Below are positions 39,549 to 47,705 of a stretch of DNA of 64,000 nt, in pieces. Every line of letters begins with the position of its first letter. The first letter of the stretch is position 1. Below the pieces are notes generated by a model, which saw nothing but the letters and a program-made list of their open reading frames with translations, did not search any database and had not been told where the DNA came from. Location of the stretch: contig NZ_CP084876.1 of assembly GCF_020525925.1 (NCBI RefSeq), positions 5,208,001 through 5,272,000 on the forward strand, written 5' to 3'. Both the position numbers and the translations under genes were made by a program. The stretch comes from Klebsiella quasipneumoniae subsp. quasipneumoniae. Its GTDB lineage: Bacteria > Pseudomonadota > Gammaproteobacteria > Enterobacterales > Enterobacteriaceae.

Positions 39549-40902
39549 GAACATTTTCCCCTTTCGGCTTAGCGGATTTCCCGTTGACAAACCATGCCAG
39601 TGCGGCGACAAACACAATAAATAAGGCGACAAAGAGCCAGTTATTCTGGAAGGCGTGGCCTAATACCAGACCCGAGCTGATGACGTCAGAGTCGCTGAAG
39701 GTGACGCCCGTAAAGCCGTAACTCTCCAGCATGGGCACCAGAATGGCCGGCAGAAACGTGATAAACAGACCGTGAATAACCCCGCCGATCATTGCCCCGC
39801 GGCGTCCGCCCAGCGCGTTGCCAAATACCCCTGCCGTGCCGCCGGCGAAAAAGTTGGTTAACAGCCCGGGGAGGATCATCGCCAGACCGAACATTGGGAA
39901 GACCAGCATGCCGATAATCGAGCCGACGGTCGTCGCCAGAAATCCGACAATCACCGCATTCGGCGCATAAGGAAACAGTACCGGGCAATCGAGAGCCGGC
40001 TTCGCATCCGGAACAATCCGCATCGCGATACCGCGAAAGGCCGGCACCAGCTCATTGAGCAATAAACGCACACCGCTATAGAGGACAAAAACCCCGGCGA
40101 CAAACTGAATGGACTGCATAAAGGCATACATCAGGTAGTTAATCCCGCCGGAGAACTGCGCGATGTACTGCGGGCCCGCCGCGATAGCCGGGATGAGATA
40201 CATCGGCACCATCACCACCGCCATGGCCAGATAGGTATCCTGCAGAAACTTAAAGTTATCAGGCAGCTCGAGATCTTCCGTGGAGCGGGAACCTTTGCCG
40301 ACGACCTTCGCGACGGCGGCCTGCACCAGATAACCGATGGTACAGAAGTGCCCCAGGGCTACGTCGTCAGACCCGGTTATGCGCCTGACCACCGGCTGCG
40401 CCAGGGCCGGCATTAACACCGCCATCACGCCGCCGAAGATGCCCCCGGTTAAAATCAGCGGTACGCCGGTGAGCCCGGATTTATAGCCAATCACGGCGCC
40501 GATCGTCGCCATCCACAGCAGCGCCTGACCGGTCAGGAAAATATATTTTAGCGGCGTCAGACGGGCGATAATAATATTGACGGCAAAGATCACCAGCAGC
40601 GTCAGCGCCACTTCCGAACCTAATTCCCGATTCGCTAACCCGGCGATGGCGGCCACATCGGTAATGTAGCCCTTCATGCCAAACCCGTGGGTGAAGATAT
40701 CGTTAAGGAAGGTTAGCGTGGCGACAATGATGTTGATCCCAGCCATCATAATTAAGAAGCCGAGCAGCGTTTTAAACGTCCCTTCCGCGGTTTTGCCCGG
40801 GGATTTCTTTTGCAGGATCAGGCCAAGCATGGCAATAAAAGCAATAAGAATAGATGCCTGACCAAGTAAATCCTTAACGATAAACGTAACGAAGCTATTC
40901 AT
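39535..40902 (-). CDS. PTS EIIC permease, ascorbate (UlaA/SgaT) family
   Basis: 455-residue membrane permease of the AG (ascorbate-galactitol) superfamily, closest to UlaA by eye: the N-terminal G-L-I-L-Q-K-K-S-P near 28-36, and the late motif F-P-Y-A-P-N-A-V-I-V-G-F near 315-326 followed by N-F-F-A-G-G-T-A-G-V-F-G-N near 354-366. About ten to eleven hydrophobic segments. Its start overlaps the EIIB stop by eight bases. The substrate is unlikely to be ascorbate, because no Ula-type lactonase, decarboxylase or epimerase genes are present. Confidence 0.87.
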   Translation of the reverse strand: MNSFVTFIVKDLLGQASILIAFIAMLGLILQKKSPGKTAEGTFKTLLGFLIMMAGINIIVATLTFLNDIFTHGFGMKGYITDVAAIAGLANRELGSEVALTLLVIFAVNIIIARLTPLKYIFLTGQALLWMATIGAVIGYKSGLTGVPLILTGGIFGGVMAVLMPALAQPVVRRITGSDDVALGHFCTIGYLVQAAVAKVVGKGSRSTEDLELPDNFKFLQDTYLAMAVVMVPMYLIPAIAAGPQYIAQFSGGINYLMYAFMQSIQFVAGVFVLYSGVRLLLNELVPAFRGIAMRIVPDAKPALDCPVLFPYAPNAVIVGFLATTVGSIIGMLVFPMFGLAMILPGLLTNFFAGGTAGVFGNALGGRRGAMIGGVIHGLFITFLPAILVPMLESYGFTGVTFSDSDVISSGLVLGHAFQNNWLFVALFIVFVAALAWFVNGKSAKPKGENVHESV

Positions 40903-41209
40903 AATCAGCCACCTTCAGATGACGTTCTTTTAAGAATGCGACGATTTTGGTTTCAATTTCCTCTTTATCCGTAAGTTTATTGAGCACCACGACGCGTTTA
41001 ATTTCCTCTTCAGTGGCATCGGCGGTTAAGATGTCGGCAAAGGTTTTTTGCGTCAAAATCATATCCGATTTAAAGGCTCCGGCTTCGGATACGGTGGTGT
41101 GTTCTATATGAGCGGGAATTTCCAGCTTTTTTAAAACTGCCTTCGCCGTCATTTCAATGGCAAAGCTTGAACCGAGGCCGCAGCCACATACGCATAAAAT
41201 TTTCAGCAT
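40895..41209 (-). CDS. PTS EIIB component, ascorbate (UlaB) type
   Basis: 104 residues from ATG 41209, downstream of a GGAG site. The phospho-cysteine loop is at the N-terminus, I-L-C-V-C-G-C-G-L-G-S-S-F; Cys8 aligns with the UlaB active cysteine, while Cys6 and Cys10 are extra. It couples the EIIA at 37930 to the EIIC it overlaps. Confidence 0.88.
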   Translation of the reverse strand: MLKILCVCGCGLGSSFAIEMTAKAVLKKLEIPAHIEHTTVSEAGAFKSDMILTQKTFADILTADATEEEIKRVVVLNKLTDKEEIETKIVAFLKERHLKVADYE

Positions 41210-41220
41210 GGAGGGTCTCC

Positions 41221-42201
41221 TCAAATAATATTGAGTTGCTTGGCAAGTTTATAATGATGTCCTTCAGTATCGACCAGACGTTTTTTCATACTGACTAAAT
41301 CAATCGGAATAGGTTTATTACTGGAATTAATTATTATGGCTTTATTTTTCATACCTGACTGAATACAGCGAACCACCTCACTGGCCATAATGGTGCCCTG
41401 ATAAATCTCTTCACAGGTCGGTTCACCGCTGCGTAAGCCATAGCCGACAATCGTTTTACGGATACGGACGCCAATTTGCGGTTCCAGCTGTTTGATCATG
41501 GTATCAATCGCTCCCTGAAAGCCGGGAGAGTACTCTTTGGTGTAGCCTTCTGAGCAGAGGATAACGACGCTATTCTGCATGCTCAGCTTCCGGGTAATCC
41601 GTTCCGCAAGCATGGCCAGCGGCATCTGCGCCTCCGGGATCAGGGCAATATCCGCATTGCATTTAATGGCGGACTGTAACGTTAGTTCTCCACAATAACC
41701 TCCTAATATCTCAACCATAAAAACCCGCCCCGGCAGCGCTCTTCCGGTATTTCTTAAACGGGAGACTTCTTTAATAATCTGCTCGCAGGCCGTGGAAAAA
41801 CCAATCGTATAATCACTACCATACACATCATTATCGATAGTCATTCCCACGCCAAAGCAATTAATATCAAATTCACTTAGGGTATTGAGAAACTGCAGGC
41901 TGCCATCCCCCCCGGCCATAATAAGCACATCAATACGCAACGATTTAAGTTTTTTAGCAATCATTTCATATTCGCTGCGCTGCAGTTTGCGACTGGTGCG
42001 TCCGGAGGTAATGATCGGCACAGCGGTAATAGAGAAATCAACCAGATCGCGCCACGCGATATCCTGATGATTTTTCTCCAGCAGGCCAGGAATACCGCCA
42101 TTAAACAGGGTGATCTCGGCATCAGCCTGCCTGGCAATCTGGAATATAAAATTATTCATTCCCGAAACATCCCCGCCGCTAATAACGATGCCAATTTTCA
42201 T
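41221..42201 (-). CDS. PfkA-family sugar-phosphate kinase, divergent paralogue
   Basis: 326 residues from ATG 42201 (GAGGAAG site upstream). It keeps the PfkA core: S-G-G-D-V-S-G-M-N near 8-16, G-G-D-G-S near 97-101, and the catalytic T-I-D-N-D-V-Y-G-S-D-Y-T-I-G near 120-133. Substrate-end residues differ from the housekeeping enzyme: G-R-Y-C-G becomes G-G-Y-C-G, and I-Q-R-G-G-S-P becomes L-R-S-G-E-P-T. This suggests another hexose phosphate, such as tagatose-6-phosphate, with altered allostery. First gene of the minus-strand PTS operon, upstream of the bisphosphate aldolase that would use its product. Confidence 0.83.
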   Translation of the reverse strand: MKIGIVISGGDVSGMNNFIFQIARQADAEITLFNGGIPGLLEKNHQDIAWRDLVDFSITAVPIITSGRTSRKLQRSEYEMIAKKLKSLRIDVLIMAGGDGSLQFLNTLSEFDINCFGVGMTIDNDVYGSDYTIGFSTACEQIIKEVSRLRNTGRALPGRVFMVEILGGYCGELTLQSAIKCNADIALIPEAQMPLAMLAERITRKLSMQNSVVILCSEGYTKEYSPGFQGAIDTMIKQLEPQIGVRIRKTIVGYGLRSGEPTCEEIYQGTIMASEVVRCIQSGMKNKAIIINSSNKPIPIDLVSMKKRLVDTEGHHYKLAKQLNII

Positions 42202-42748
42202 GACGCTTCCTCGCTCATTTGCCTGACGACATTTTTCCCTGACTGCAAGACTTCTATTTGCAATGGAGATCACATAATGCTTATAAATTCTTCCGCACCT
42301 AATATTGACAGTGGATTTGTTTTCTCATTTTTTGTGATTCATATCTCTTTTATAAAATGAGATCGACTTAACAATTATCTTTTTATTTTCTTTAAGATCA
42401 TTAAGTTGCCGAATGAGATAATGACGCTGGCGGGTCGCCCGTTTTCACCGATAAACTCAGCGAAGATGAAAAAGCAGAAATGTGATAAATAGCGCATTTT
42501 TTTGCGTCAGGAAGGTTCGCGGCTCGCGTATCACGCGGTTCGGGCAATAGCGCTCTTCTGTCGTTCGCGAGTGCGTCGCCTGCTTTACATGCCATAAAAT
42601 CTGTGGCGATCTCCATCACATTCTAATCAAAACATGGTTTCATTTTTATCTAATGCCGTAGAAAGTACTCAGTGTCTAATAAAAGCAGTAGTGTCTAGTG
42701 TCGAAATAAAATCGACGCTATTTTCTACTCTATCCGGGGCATTGAAGA
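42202..42748. other. 547-bp intergenic control region between two divergent PTS operons
   Basis: No convincing gene is present. The half nearest 42202 is A/T-rich with TATAAG/TATAAA elements that could serve the minus-strand operon, and TGTGA half-sites near 42335 and 42480 that may be degenerate CRP sites. The right end carries AGTGTCKA repeats (listed separately). A 72-residue minus-strand frame at 42401-42619 has no ribosome site or recognisable similarity. Confidence 0.6.
42671..42704 (+). promoter_or_regulatory. Three AGTGTCKA repeats upstream of the LevR-type activator gene
   Basis: AGTGTCTA (42671-42678), AGTGTCTA (42690-42697) and AGTGTCGA (42697-42704) are direct repeats 45-78 bp before the activator start. 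The same motif is found about 100 bp upstream of three sigma-54 promoters in this locus, so it is a candidate recognition site of the activator and suggests autoregulation. Confidence 0.6.
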
Positions 42749-45352
42749 ATGGCGCTGTCGGCAAAAGAAAAATTATTCCAGAAAATAGTCACCCACTACG
42801 CACGGAAACCCGCAGGATTCACGGCTCAGGACTGTGCGGACTTTATGCAGGTTAACCGTAGCGTTATCAGCCATTACCTCAACAGGCTATGCGATGACGG
42901 TTATCTGCGTAAAGAAAACACCCGTCCGGTGCGCTTCTATGTGCAACAAAACGGCGGGGAAAAGACTCAGCCATCTCGCATAGTGTCGAAAAAGCACGAC
43001 GCCTTCCAGCCGCTGATTGGCGCGCACGGGAGCCTGACCGACGCCGTCGCGCTGTGCCGCTCGGCGGTGGACTATCCCGGTGACGGTTTGCCTGTCCTGC
43101 TCTCCGGGGAGAGCGGCGTCGGCAAAAGCCATCTGGCGACGCTGATTTATCAGTACGCCCTCGAGCGCGGAGTTATCGCAGCGGACAAACCCTTCGTTGA
43201 GCTTAACTGCGCCGATTACGCCAACAATCCGGAGCTGCTTTCGGCAACCCTTTTCGGCTATACCCGCGGCGCTTTCACCGGCGCTGACCGCGAGAAACGC
43301 GGCGCCTTTGATGATGCCGATGGCGGATTTCTGTTTCTCGATGAAGTGCATCGTCTCTCGGCAGAGAACCAGGAAAAGCTGTTTCTGTTTATGGATAAAG
43401 GGTATTTCTACCGTCTTGGCGATAACCGTACGCGCCATCCGGCGTCGCTGCGCTTTATCTTCGCCACCACGGAAAATATCGATACCGTCCTGCTTAACAC
43501 CTTCCGCCGCCGCATCCCGGTGCGCGTCACGCTGCCCAACTATATTTCGCGCCCGCTGACCGAGCGCGTCGCTCAGGTCAGCCACTTTTTGCAGCAGGAA
43601 GCGCGCAGCCTGCGTCGGGATATCCATCTTGATAATCAGCTGATGCATCAGCTGGTCACCTCCCCGGTGCGCGGCAATATTGGCGAGTTAAAAAATCAGA
43701 TCAAAGTGATGTGCGCCAGCGCCTGGAGCGAGAATCGTGAGGCTGACGTCATCACGCTACGCGGCCCGGCGTCCGGCGGCGAAATAATCCGTATTGCCGC
43801 CAGCGCGCATGAAGATGCGCTGAATATCAGCCATCTGCTGCCCAAAGCGATGCGCGATGACGTGATTTTTCGCGACTTTTGCCACAGCGGTAACGTGCTG
43901 TTGCTGAATCGCAAAGTAGAACAGCTGCTGACTACCGTCAGCGGCGCGGTTGCCGCCGAGTCGCTCTACAGCGGCTATATCTGGCAGAACACCGTTCACG
44001 CGCTGGAGGAGCTGGAGAGCCTGACCGGCGTCTCCTGTCACCCGGAAATCCGCAAGGCGGTCTGGCTCTGCCTGAGCTATGCGCTGCATGCTCCGGAGGA
44101 GGCGCTCGACCCAGACGAACTGCACACCATTTCCGATTATGTTTCCGCTAAGGCACGGCTGCTGGCCGAAGAGTGCCTCGCTTTGCTGAGCAAACATGTC
44201 ACCCAGCAGCCGCTCCCCCTGCTTCAGCCGCTGTTAAGCTGCGTTTTTCACACCCTCGCCGGTGAAGACGATCCGATTCAGGGCATTATCGTGTCCCACG
44301 GTCGCGCCACGGCGTCGAGCATCGCCGGGATCGCCAACCAGTTGACCGGCGGCTACTATTTTAAAGCCTTCGACATGGCGAACGCGACGTCCACCAGAGA
44401 GATCATCGACCTGCTGATTGCCCACGTTTCCCGCCTTAAACAAGGCGCGGGACTGATTATTCTGGTGGATATGGGGTCGCTAAAAGAGATCTACGAAGAG
44501 ATTAAGCTCCACCTGCACGGCGAACTGTTGGTTATCAACAATGTCAGTACGGCCATGGCGCTCGATATTGCGGCCAAAATTCAGGATAAACTGTCGATGG
44601 AGGCGATTATTGAGAGCGCCAAAGGCGCGTACGAGGTGGAAACGCGCTACTACGCGGGCGTGTTACCGGGCAATAAAATTATTATCTCCTGTATCTCCGG
44701 CGAAGGGATCTCCCGCAAGCTAAAAGATATTGTCCAGCGCTTCCTGGCCCAGGATGAGATCGACATTATTACGATGGAGTATGACGATCTGAAATGGAAA
44801 ATCGCCCACGCCGACCCGGCGCTAAACGGTACGCGGCTAATCATCACCACGACCGATCTGGAAGCCGGCTATATTCCTCTGCTTAGCGTGGAACAGCTGA
44901 TTAAAGAAAAGACGCTGGTGTTAAAACGCGACTACTTCAACGGGCTGCTGATGGAAGGCGGCCTGGAGCCCATGATTGATGAAGTGGTCAAGCTGTTTAC
45001 CGTCGAAGGCGTCGCCAGCCGCCTCAACTTCCTCAATCCGGTGGTGATTATTGATGAAGTCGAAGCGGTCATTAAACAGTATGAAGCCTTCTACAAAATC
45101 CATTTTGAAAGCTATCTGCGCATCAATCTGTTTATGCATATCGCCCTGATGATCGAGCGGGTAATGGTTAACAACGGCGTACGCCACCGCGAAGAGGCGG
45201 AGCTGACGCTGGCGCAGCAGGCGTTTGTCGCCGTCCACGACACCTTTTTCCAGGCCCTGAACCGCAAATACAATATCATCCTGCCGCTTACCGAAGTGCT
45301 GATGATTTATGAAATCATGGAGCCGTGGATCGCCTTTGACCCCGACCATTAA
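42749..45352 (+). CDS. LevR/DagR-type sigma-54 activator with PTS regulation domains
   Basis: 867 residues: an N-terminal winged helix (about 8-65), then a sigma-54 AAA+ domain with Walker A G-E-S-G-V-G-K-S near 120-127, the sigma-54-contacting loop G-A-F-T-G-A at 174-179 and Walker B F-L-F-L-D-E-V near 194-200. A PRD-like helical region (about 390-490), an EIIA-Man-like domain with His517 in I-V-S-H-G-R, and a C-terminal PRD with His797 in L-F-M-H-I-A follow. Such proteins activate mannose-family PTS operons when EIIB phosphorylation falls. It precedes one, with three matching promoters nearby. Confidence 0.9.
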   Translation: MALSAKEKLFQKIVTHYARKPAGFTAQDCADFMQVNRSVISHYLNRLCDDGYLRKENTRPVRFYVQQNGGEKTQPSRIVSKKHDAFQPLIGAHGSLTDAVALCRSAVDYPGDGLPVLLSGESGVGKSHLATLIYQYALERGVIAADKPFVELNCADYANNPELLSATLFGYTRGAFTGADREKRGAFDDADGGFLFLDEVHRLSAENQEKLFLFMDKGYFYRLGDNRTRHPASLRFIFATTENIDTVLLNTFRRRIPVRVTLPNYISRPLTERVAQVSHFLQQEARSLRRDIHLDNQLMHQLVTSPVRGNIGELKNQIKVMCASAWSENREADVITLRGPASGGEIIRIAASAHEDALNISHLLPKAMRDDVIFRDFCHSGNVLLLNRKVEQLLTTVSGAVAAESLYSGYIWQNTVHALEELESLTGVSCHPEIRKAVWLCLSYALHAPEEALDPDELHTISDYVSAKARLLAEECLALLSKHVTQQPLPLLQPLLSCVFHTLAGEDDPIQGIIVSHGRATASSIAGIANQLTGGYYFKAFDMANATSTREIIDLLIAHVSRLKQGAGLIILVDMGSLKEIYEEIKLHLHGELLVINNVSTAMALDIAAKIQDKLSMEAIIESAKGAYEVETRYYAGVLPGNKIIISCISGEGISRKLKDIVQRFLAQDEIDIITMEYDDLKWKIAHADPALNGTRLIITTTDLEAGYIPLLSVEQLIKEKTLVLKRDYFNGLLMEGGLEPMIDEVVKLFTVEGVASRLNFLNPVVIIDEVEAVIKQYEAFYKIHFESYLRINLFMHIALMIERVMVNNGVRHREEAELTLAQQAFVAVHDTFFQALNRKYNIILPLTEVLMIYEIMEPWIAFDPDH

Positions 45353-45383
45353 CCCCCGTTGCCAGCGTCGGCTGGCAAACCTG

Positions 45384-45414
45384 TCGACACTGTATAAATT
45401 GCCCATCCAACACT
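45384..45414. promoter_or_regulatory. Candidate upstream activator sites of the mannose-type PTS operon
   Basis: TCGACACT (45384-45391), the reverse complement of AGTGTCGA, lies at about -105 to -112, and CCAACACT (45407-45414; AGTGTTGG on the other strand) at about -82 to -89 relative to the start predicted from the sigma-54 promoter. The first is part of the wider dyad CTGTCGACAC. The spacing nearly matches that at the porin promoter. Confidence 0.55.
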
Positions 45415-45469
45415 GCAAAAAGCGTCCAAAAAACCGATTTTATCCTTTAAAAACATATAAATAAAAACA

Positions 45470-45485
45470 TGGCGCGATTATTGCT
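45470..45485 (+). promoter_or_regulatory. Sigma-54 promoter of the mannose-type PTS operon
   Basis: TGGCGCGATTATTGCT matches the -24/-12 consensus TGGCACG-N4-TTGCW: GG at 45471-45472, exactly ten bases, then GC at 45483-45484. The predicted start is near 45496, 30 bases before the EIIA ATG. Confidence 0.88.
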
Positions 45486-45525
45486 ATTTCTTTTTCAGAT
45501 ACCTGAAAAGATGAAGGAATATGCA

Positions 45526-46008
45526 ATGCGAGAGATGTACATCGCAACCCATGGCCGCTACGCAGAAGGGATAGTATCGGCATTAAATCTGCTGATTGGC
45601 GACGACCATGGCGTCACGCCCGTCTGTGCCTACTGCGGTGAAATTGAGTCAACGGCTGAACTGGCCATCCGCTTTGACGCTATCGCCCGGCAGGCGGCCG
45701 GTCGCGGCAATGAGCTGGTGCTGTTTACCGATATGCCCGGCGGGAGCGTCAACAATACCGCCGTACAGATGATGGTCAAATATCCCCACGCGCACGTCAT
45801 CAGCGGCGCCAGCCTGATTATGCTGATGGAGTTTTGCATGTCGGAACACGCCGAAACCGCACAGCGGCTTCAGGATGCCGTCGCCGCCGCCAGCGGGGCG
45901 ATGCAGTACATGAATCAGCTGCCGGAAATCATCGCGGCGCGCCAGGCTGCGCAGCACAAAACGCAGGACAATATTGATGATTTTTTTGCCGAAGAGGGAA
46001 ACCCGTGA
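45526..46008 (+). CDS. PTS EIIA component, mannose family
   Basis: 160 residues of the EIIA-Man fold (MREMYIATHGRYAEGIVSAL) with phospho-His9 in A-T-H-G. ATG 45526 follows an AAGGAA site; in-frame ATGs at 45469 and 45511 lie in the promoter or start region and are unlikely. A single-domain EIIA, unlike E. coli ManX, which fuses A and B. It is overlapped by the GH88 gene start. Confidence 0.9.
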   Translation: MREMYIATHGRYAEGIVSALNLLIGDDHGVTPVCAYCGEIESTAELAIRFDAIARQAAGRGNELVLFTDMPGGSVNNTAVQMMVKYPHAHVISGASLIMLMEFCMSEHAETAQRLQDAVAAASGAMQYMNQLPEIIAARQAAQHKTQDNIDDFFAEEGNP

Positions 46009-47183
46009 CTATCGCACTCGAAGCGCTTGATGCGCGCTATCTCTCGCCGCAGCCGAGGTTAAATCATGCCTGGCTTAACGCGGCAATCGGCGAAGTGCTG
46101 ACGCAGCTCGACGCCATGCTGCCGCGCTTTACGGCAACCTTTCCCGCCGCCAGTGCGACACGGGGCCGCTATGAAAGCGTGGAGAAAGTCGACTGGACCG
46201 AGGGATTCTGGACCGGCATGCTGTGGCTCGCCTGGGAGGTCACCGGCGATGATAAATATCGGGCGGTGGCGGAAAGCCTGCTCGATAGCTTTGAAGAACG
46301 TCTCGATAAGCAGATTAAAGTGGATACCCACGACCTGGGCTTTCTCTATCTCCTCTCCTGCGTTAACGCCTGGAAGCTCACCGGCAACCTGCGCGCCCGC
46401 GAACTCGCCCTGCGCGCGGCCGAGCTGCTCTATCGCCGCTTTAACGCCGCGGCGGGCGTCATTCAGGCCTGGGGAGATTTAAACGACCCGGCACGCCAGG
46501 GGCGGATGATCATTGACTGCAATCTCAATGTTCCGCTGCTATTTTGGGCCGCCAACGAAACCGGAAATCAGCGGTGGCGCGAGGCCGCCAGCCGTCATCT
46601 GGCGCAGGCGGCACGCTATCTGGTGCGCGAAGACGCCTCTACTTTCCATACATTTTATATGGATGTTCATAGCGGCCAGCCGCTGCGCGGCGATACGCAC
46701 CAGGGATTCAGCGACAGCTCCTGCTGGGCGCGCGGCCAGGCGTGGGGAATTTATGGTTTCGCGCTGGGATACGCCCACACCGGCGATGCCTGGCAGCCCG
46801 AGCTCTCCCGCCGCCTGGCGCACTATTTTCTTAACCGCTTACCAGAAGATTTTGTCTGCTACTGGGATCTGATTTTTACCGCCGAAGATAATCAGTACCG
46901 GGATACCTCTGCGGCGGCGATCGCGGCCTGCGGTCTGGCGGAACTGCTGAAGCTATTACCGCTCACCGACCCGCTGCGTCCGGCCTACGGCAACGCTATC
47001 GAACTGATGATGCGCAATTTACGCGAGCGCTACTTTGCCCACGCGCAGGACGGCCTGCTGCGCGAAGGCGTTTATAACTTTGGCCGCAATATGGGCATTA
47101 ACGAACCTAACCTCTGGGGCGATTACTTCTATTTCGAAGCCCTGGTTCGCCTTTCCCGCGTCTGGACACCCTACTTTTGCTAA
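46005..47183 (+). CDS. GH88 unsaturated glucuronyl hydrolase
   Basis: 392-residue (alpha/alpha)6-barrel hydrolase that removes a 4,5-unsaturated uronate from the non-reducing end of lyase-made di- or oligosaccharides by hydrating the vinyl-ether bond. The catalytic pair fits the family: Asp110 in T-H-D-L-G-F and Asp171 in I-I-D-C-N-L-N. Other signatures are D-T-H-Q-G-F-S-D-S-S near 230-239, W-A-R-G-Q-A-W-G near 241-248 and D-N-Q-Y-R-D-T-S-A-A-A near 296-306. No signal peptide, so it acts on imported, possibly phosphorylated, sugar. The GTG start overlaps the EIIA stop (GTGA). Confidence 0.9.
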   Translation: MTIALEALDARYLSPQPRLNHAWLNAAIGEVLTQLDAMLPRFTATFPAASATRGRYESVEKVDWTEGFWTGMLWLAWEVTGDDKYRAVAESLLDSFEERLDKQIKVDTHDLGFLYLLSCVNAWKLTGNLRARELALRAAELLYRRFNAAAGVIQAWGDLNDPARQGRMIIDCNLNVPLLFWAANETGNQRWREAASRHLAQAARYLVREDASTFHTFYMDVHSGQPLRGDTHQGFSDSSCWARGQAWGIYGFALGYAHTGDAWQPELSRRLAHYFLNRLPEDFVCYWDLIFTAEDNQYRDTSAAAIAACGLAELLKLLPLTDPLRPAYGNAIELMMRNLRERYFAHAQDGLLREGVYNFGRNMGINEPNLWGDYFYFEALVRLSRVWTPYFC

Positions 47184-47196
47184 CTGGAGCTACACC

Positions 47197-47694
47197 ATGA
47201 TTTCTTTAGTACGTATTGACGATCGTTTAATCCACGGACAGGTTGCCGTGGTCTGGACCAAGCATCTGGGCGTGAACCGCATCCTGGTCGCCAATGACCA
47301 GATCGTGAATAACGAAGTGCAGAAAATGTCGCTGCGCATGGCGGCACCCGATACCGCAAAGTGCGCCATTATGGCGGTGAAGGACGCGGGCGATGTGCTT
47401 AACGACCCGCGTTCGGAAGCCATGAAAATTATGGTGATCGTTAACAATGCCGCCGACGCCCGTCGGCTCGTCGAACAGGCGCCGGGGATAAAAACGCTGA
47501 ACGTCGCTAACTTCGGGCGCATCACCGACAACCTGGCGGCGAAAAAGCGCATTAGCGATACCGTCTACGTGACGCCGGAAGATGTGGCGGATTTCCACGC
47601 TATCGCCGACCGCGGCGTTGCCGTTGAATATCAGGTCCTGCCATCTCATCCGGTGAAAAACCTGATTGAGATGCTGGATAACGCCGCCAGCTAA
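47197..47694 (+). CDS. PTS EIIB component, mannose family
   Basis: 165 residues with phospho-His13 in V-R-I-D-D-R-L-I-H-G-Q-V, the standard EIIB-Man/Sor motif. ATG 47197 follows a CTGGAGC site 13 bases past the GH88 stop; the frame runs further upstream inside GH88 but without family support. It accepts phosphate from EIIA and delivers it to the sugar bound by EIIC/EIID. Confidence 0.92.
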   Translation: MISLVRIDDRLIHGQVAVVWTKHLGVNRILVANDQIVNNEVQKMSLRMAAPDTAKCAIMAVKDAGDVLNDPRSEAMKIMVIVNNAADARRLVEQAPGIKTLNVANFGRITDNLAAKKRISDTVYVTPEDVADFHAIADRGVAVEYQVLPSHPVKNLIEMLDNAAS

Positions 47695-47705
47695 GCGAGG
47701 TCGCT

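Noticed and set aside
39535..40902. Calling the EIIC permease a true L-ascorbate transporter (ulaA)
   Set aside because: It resembles UlaA but the neighbouring genes are a PfkA-like kinase and a bisphosphate aldolase, with no Ula pathway enzymes.
42259..42274. A sigma-54 promoter for the minus-strand PTS operon (TGTGATCTCCATTGCA)
   Set aside because: The -12 TTGCA is good and the spacing fits, but the nearly invariant GG of the -24 box is GT. A sigma-70 promoter seems more likely.
42401..42619. A 72-codon minus-strand frame in the control region
   Set aside because: No ribosome site, no similarity, and it lies in sequence better explained as regulatory.
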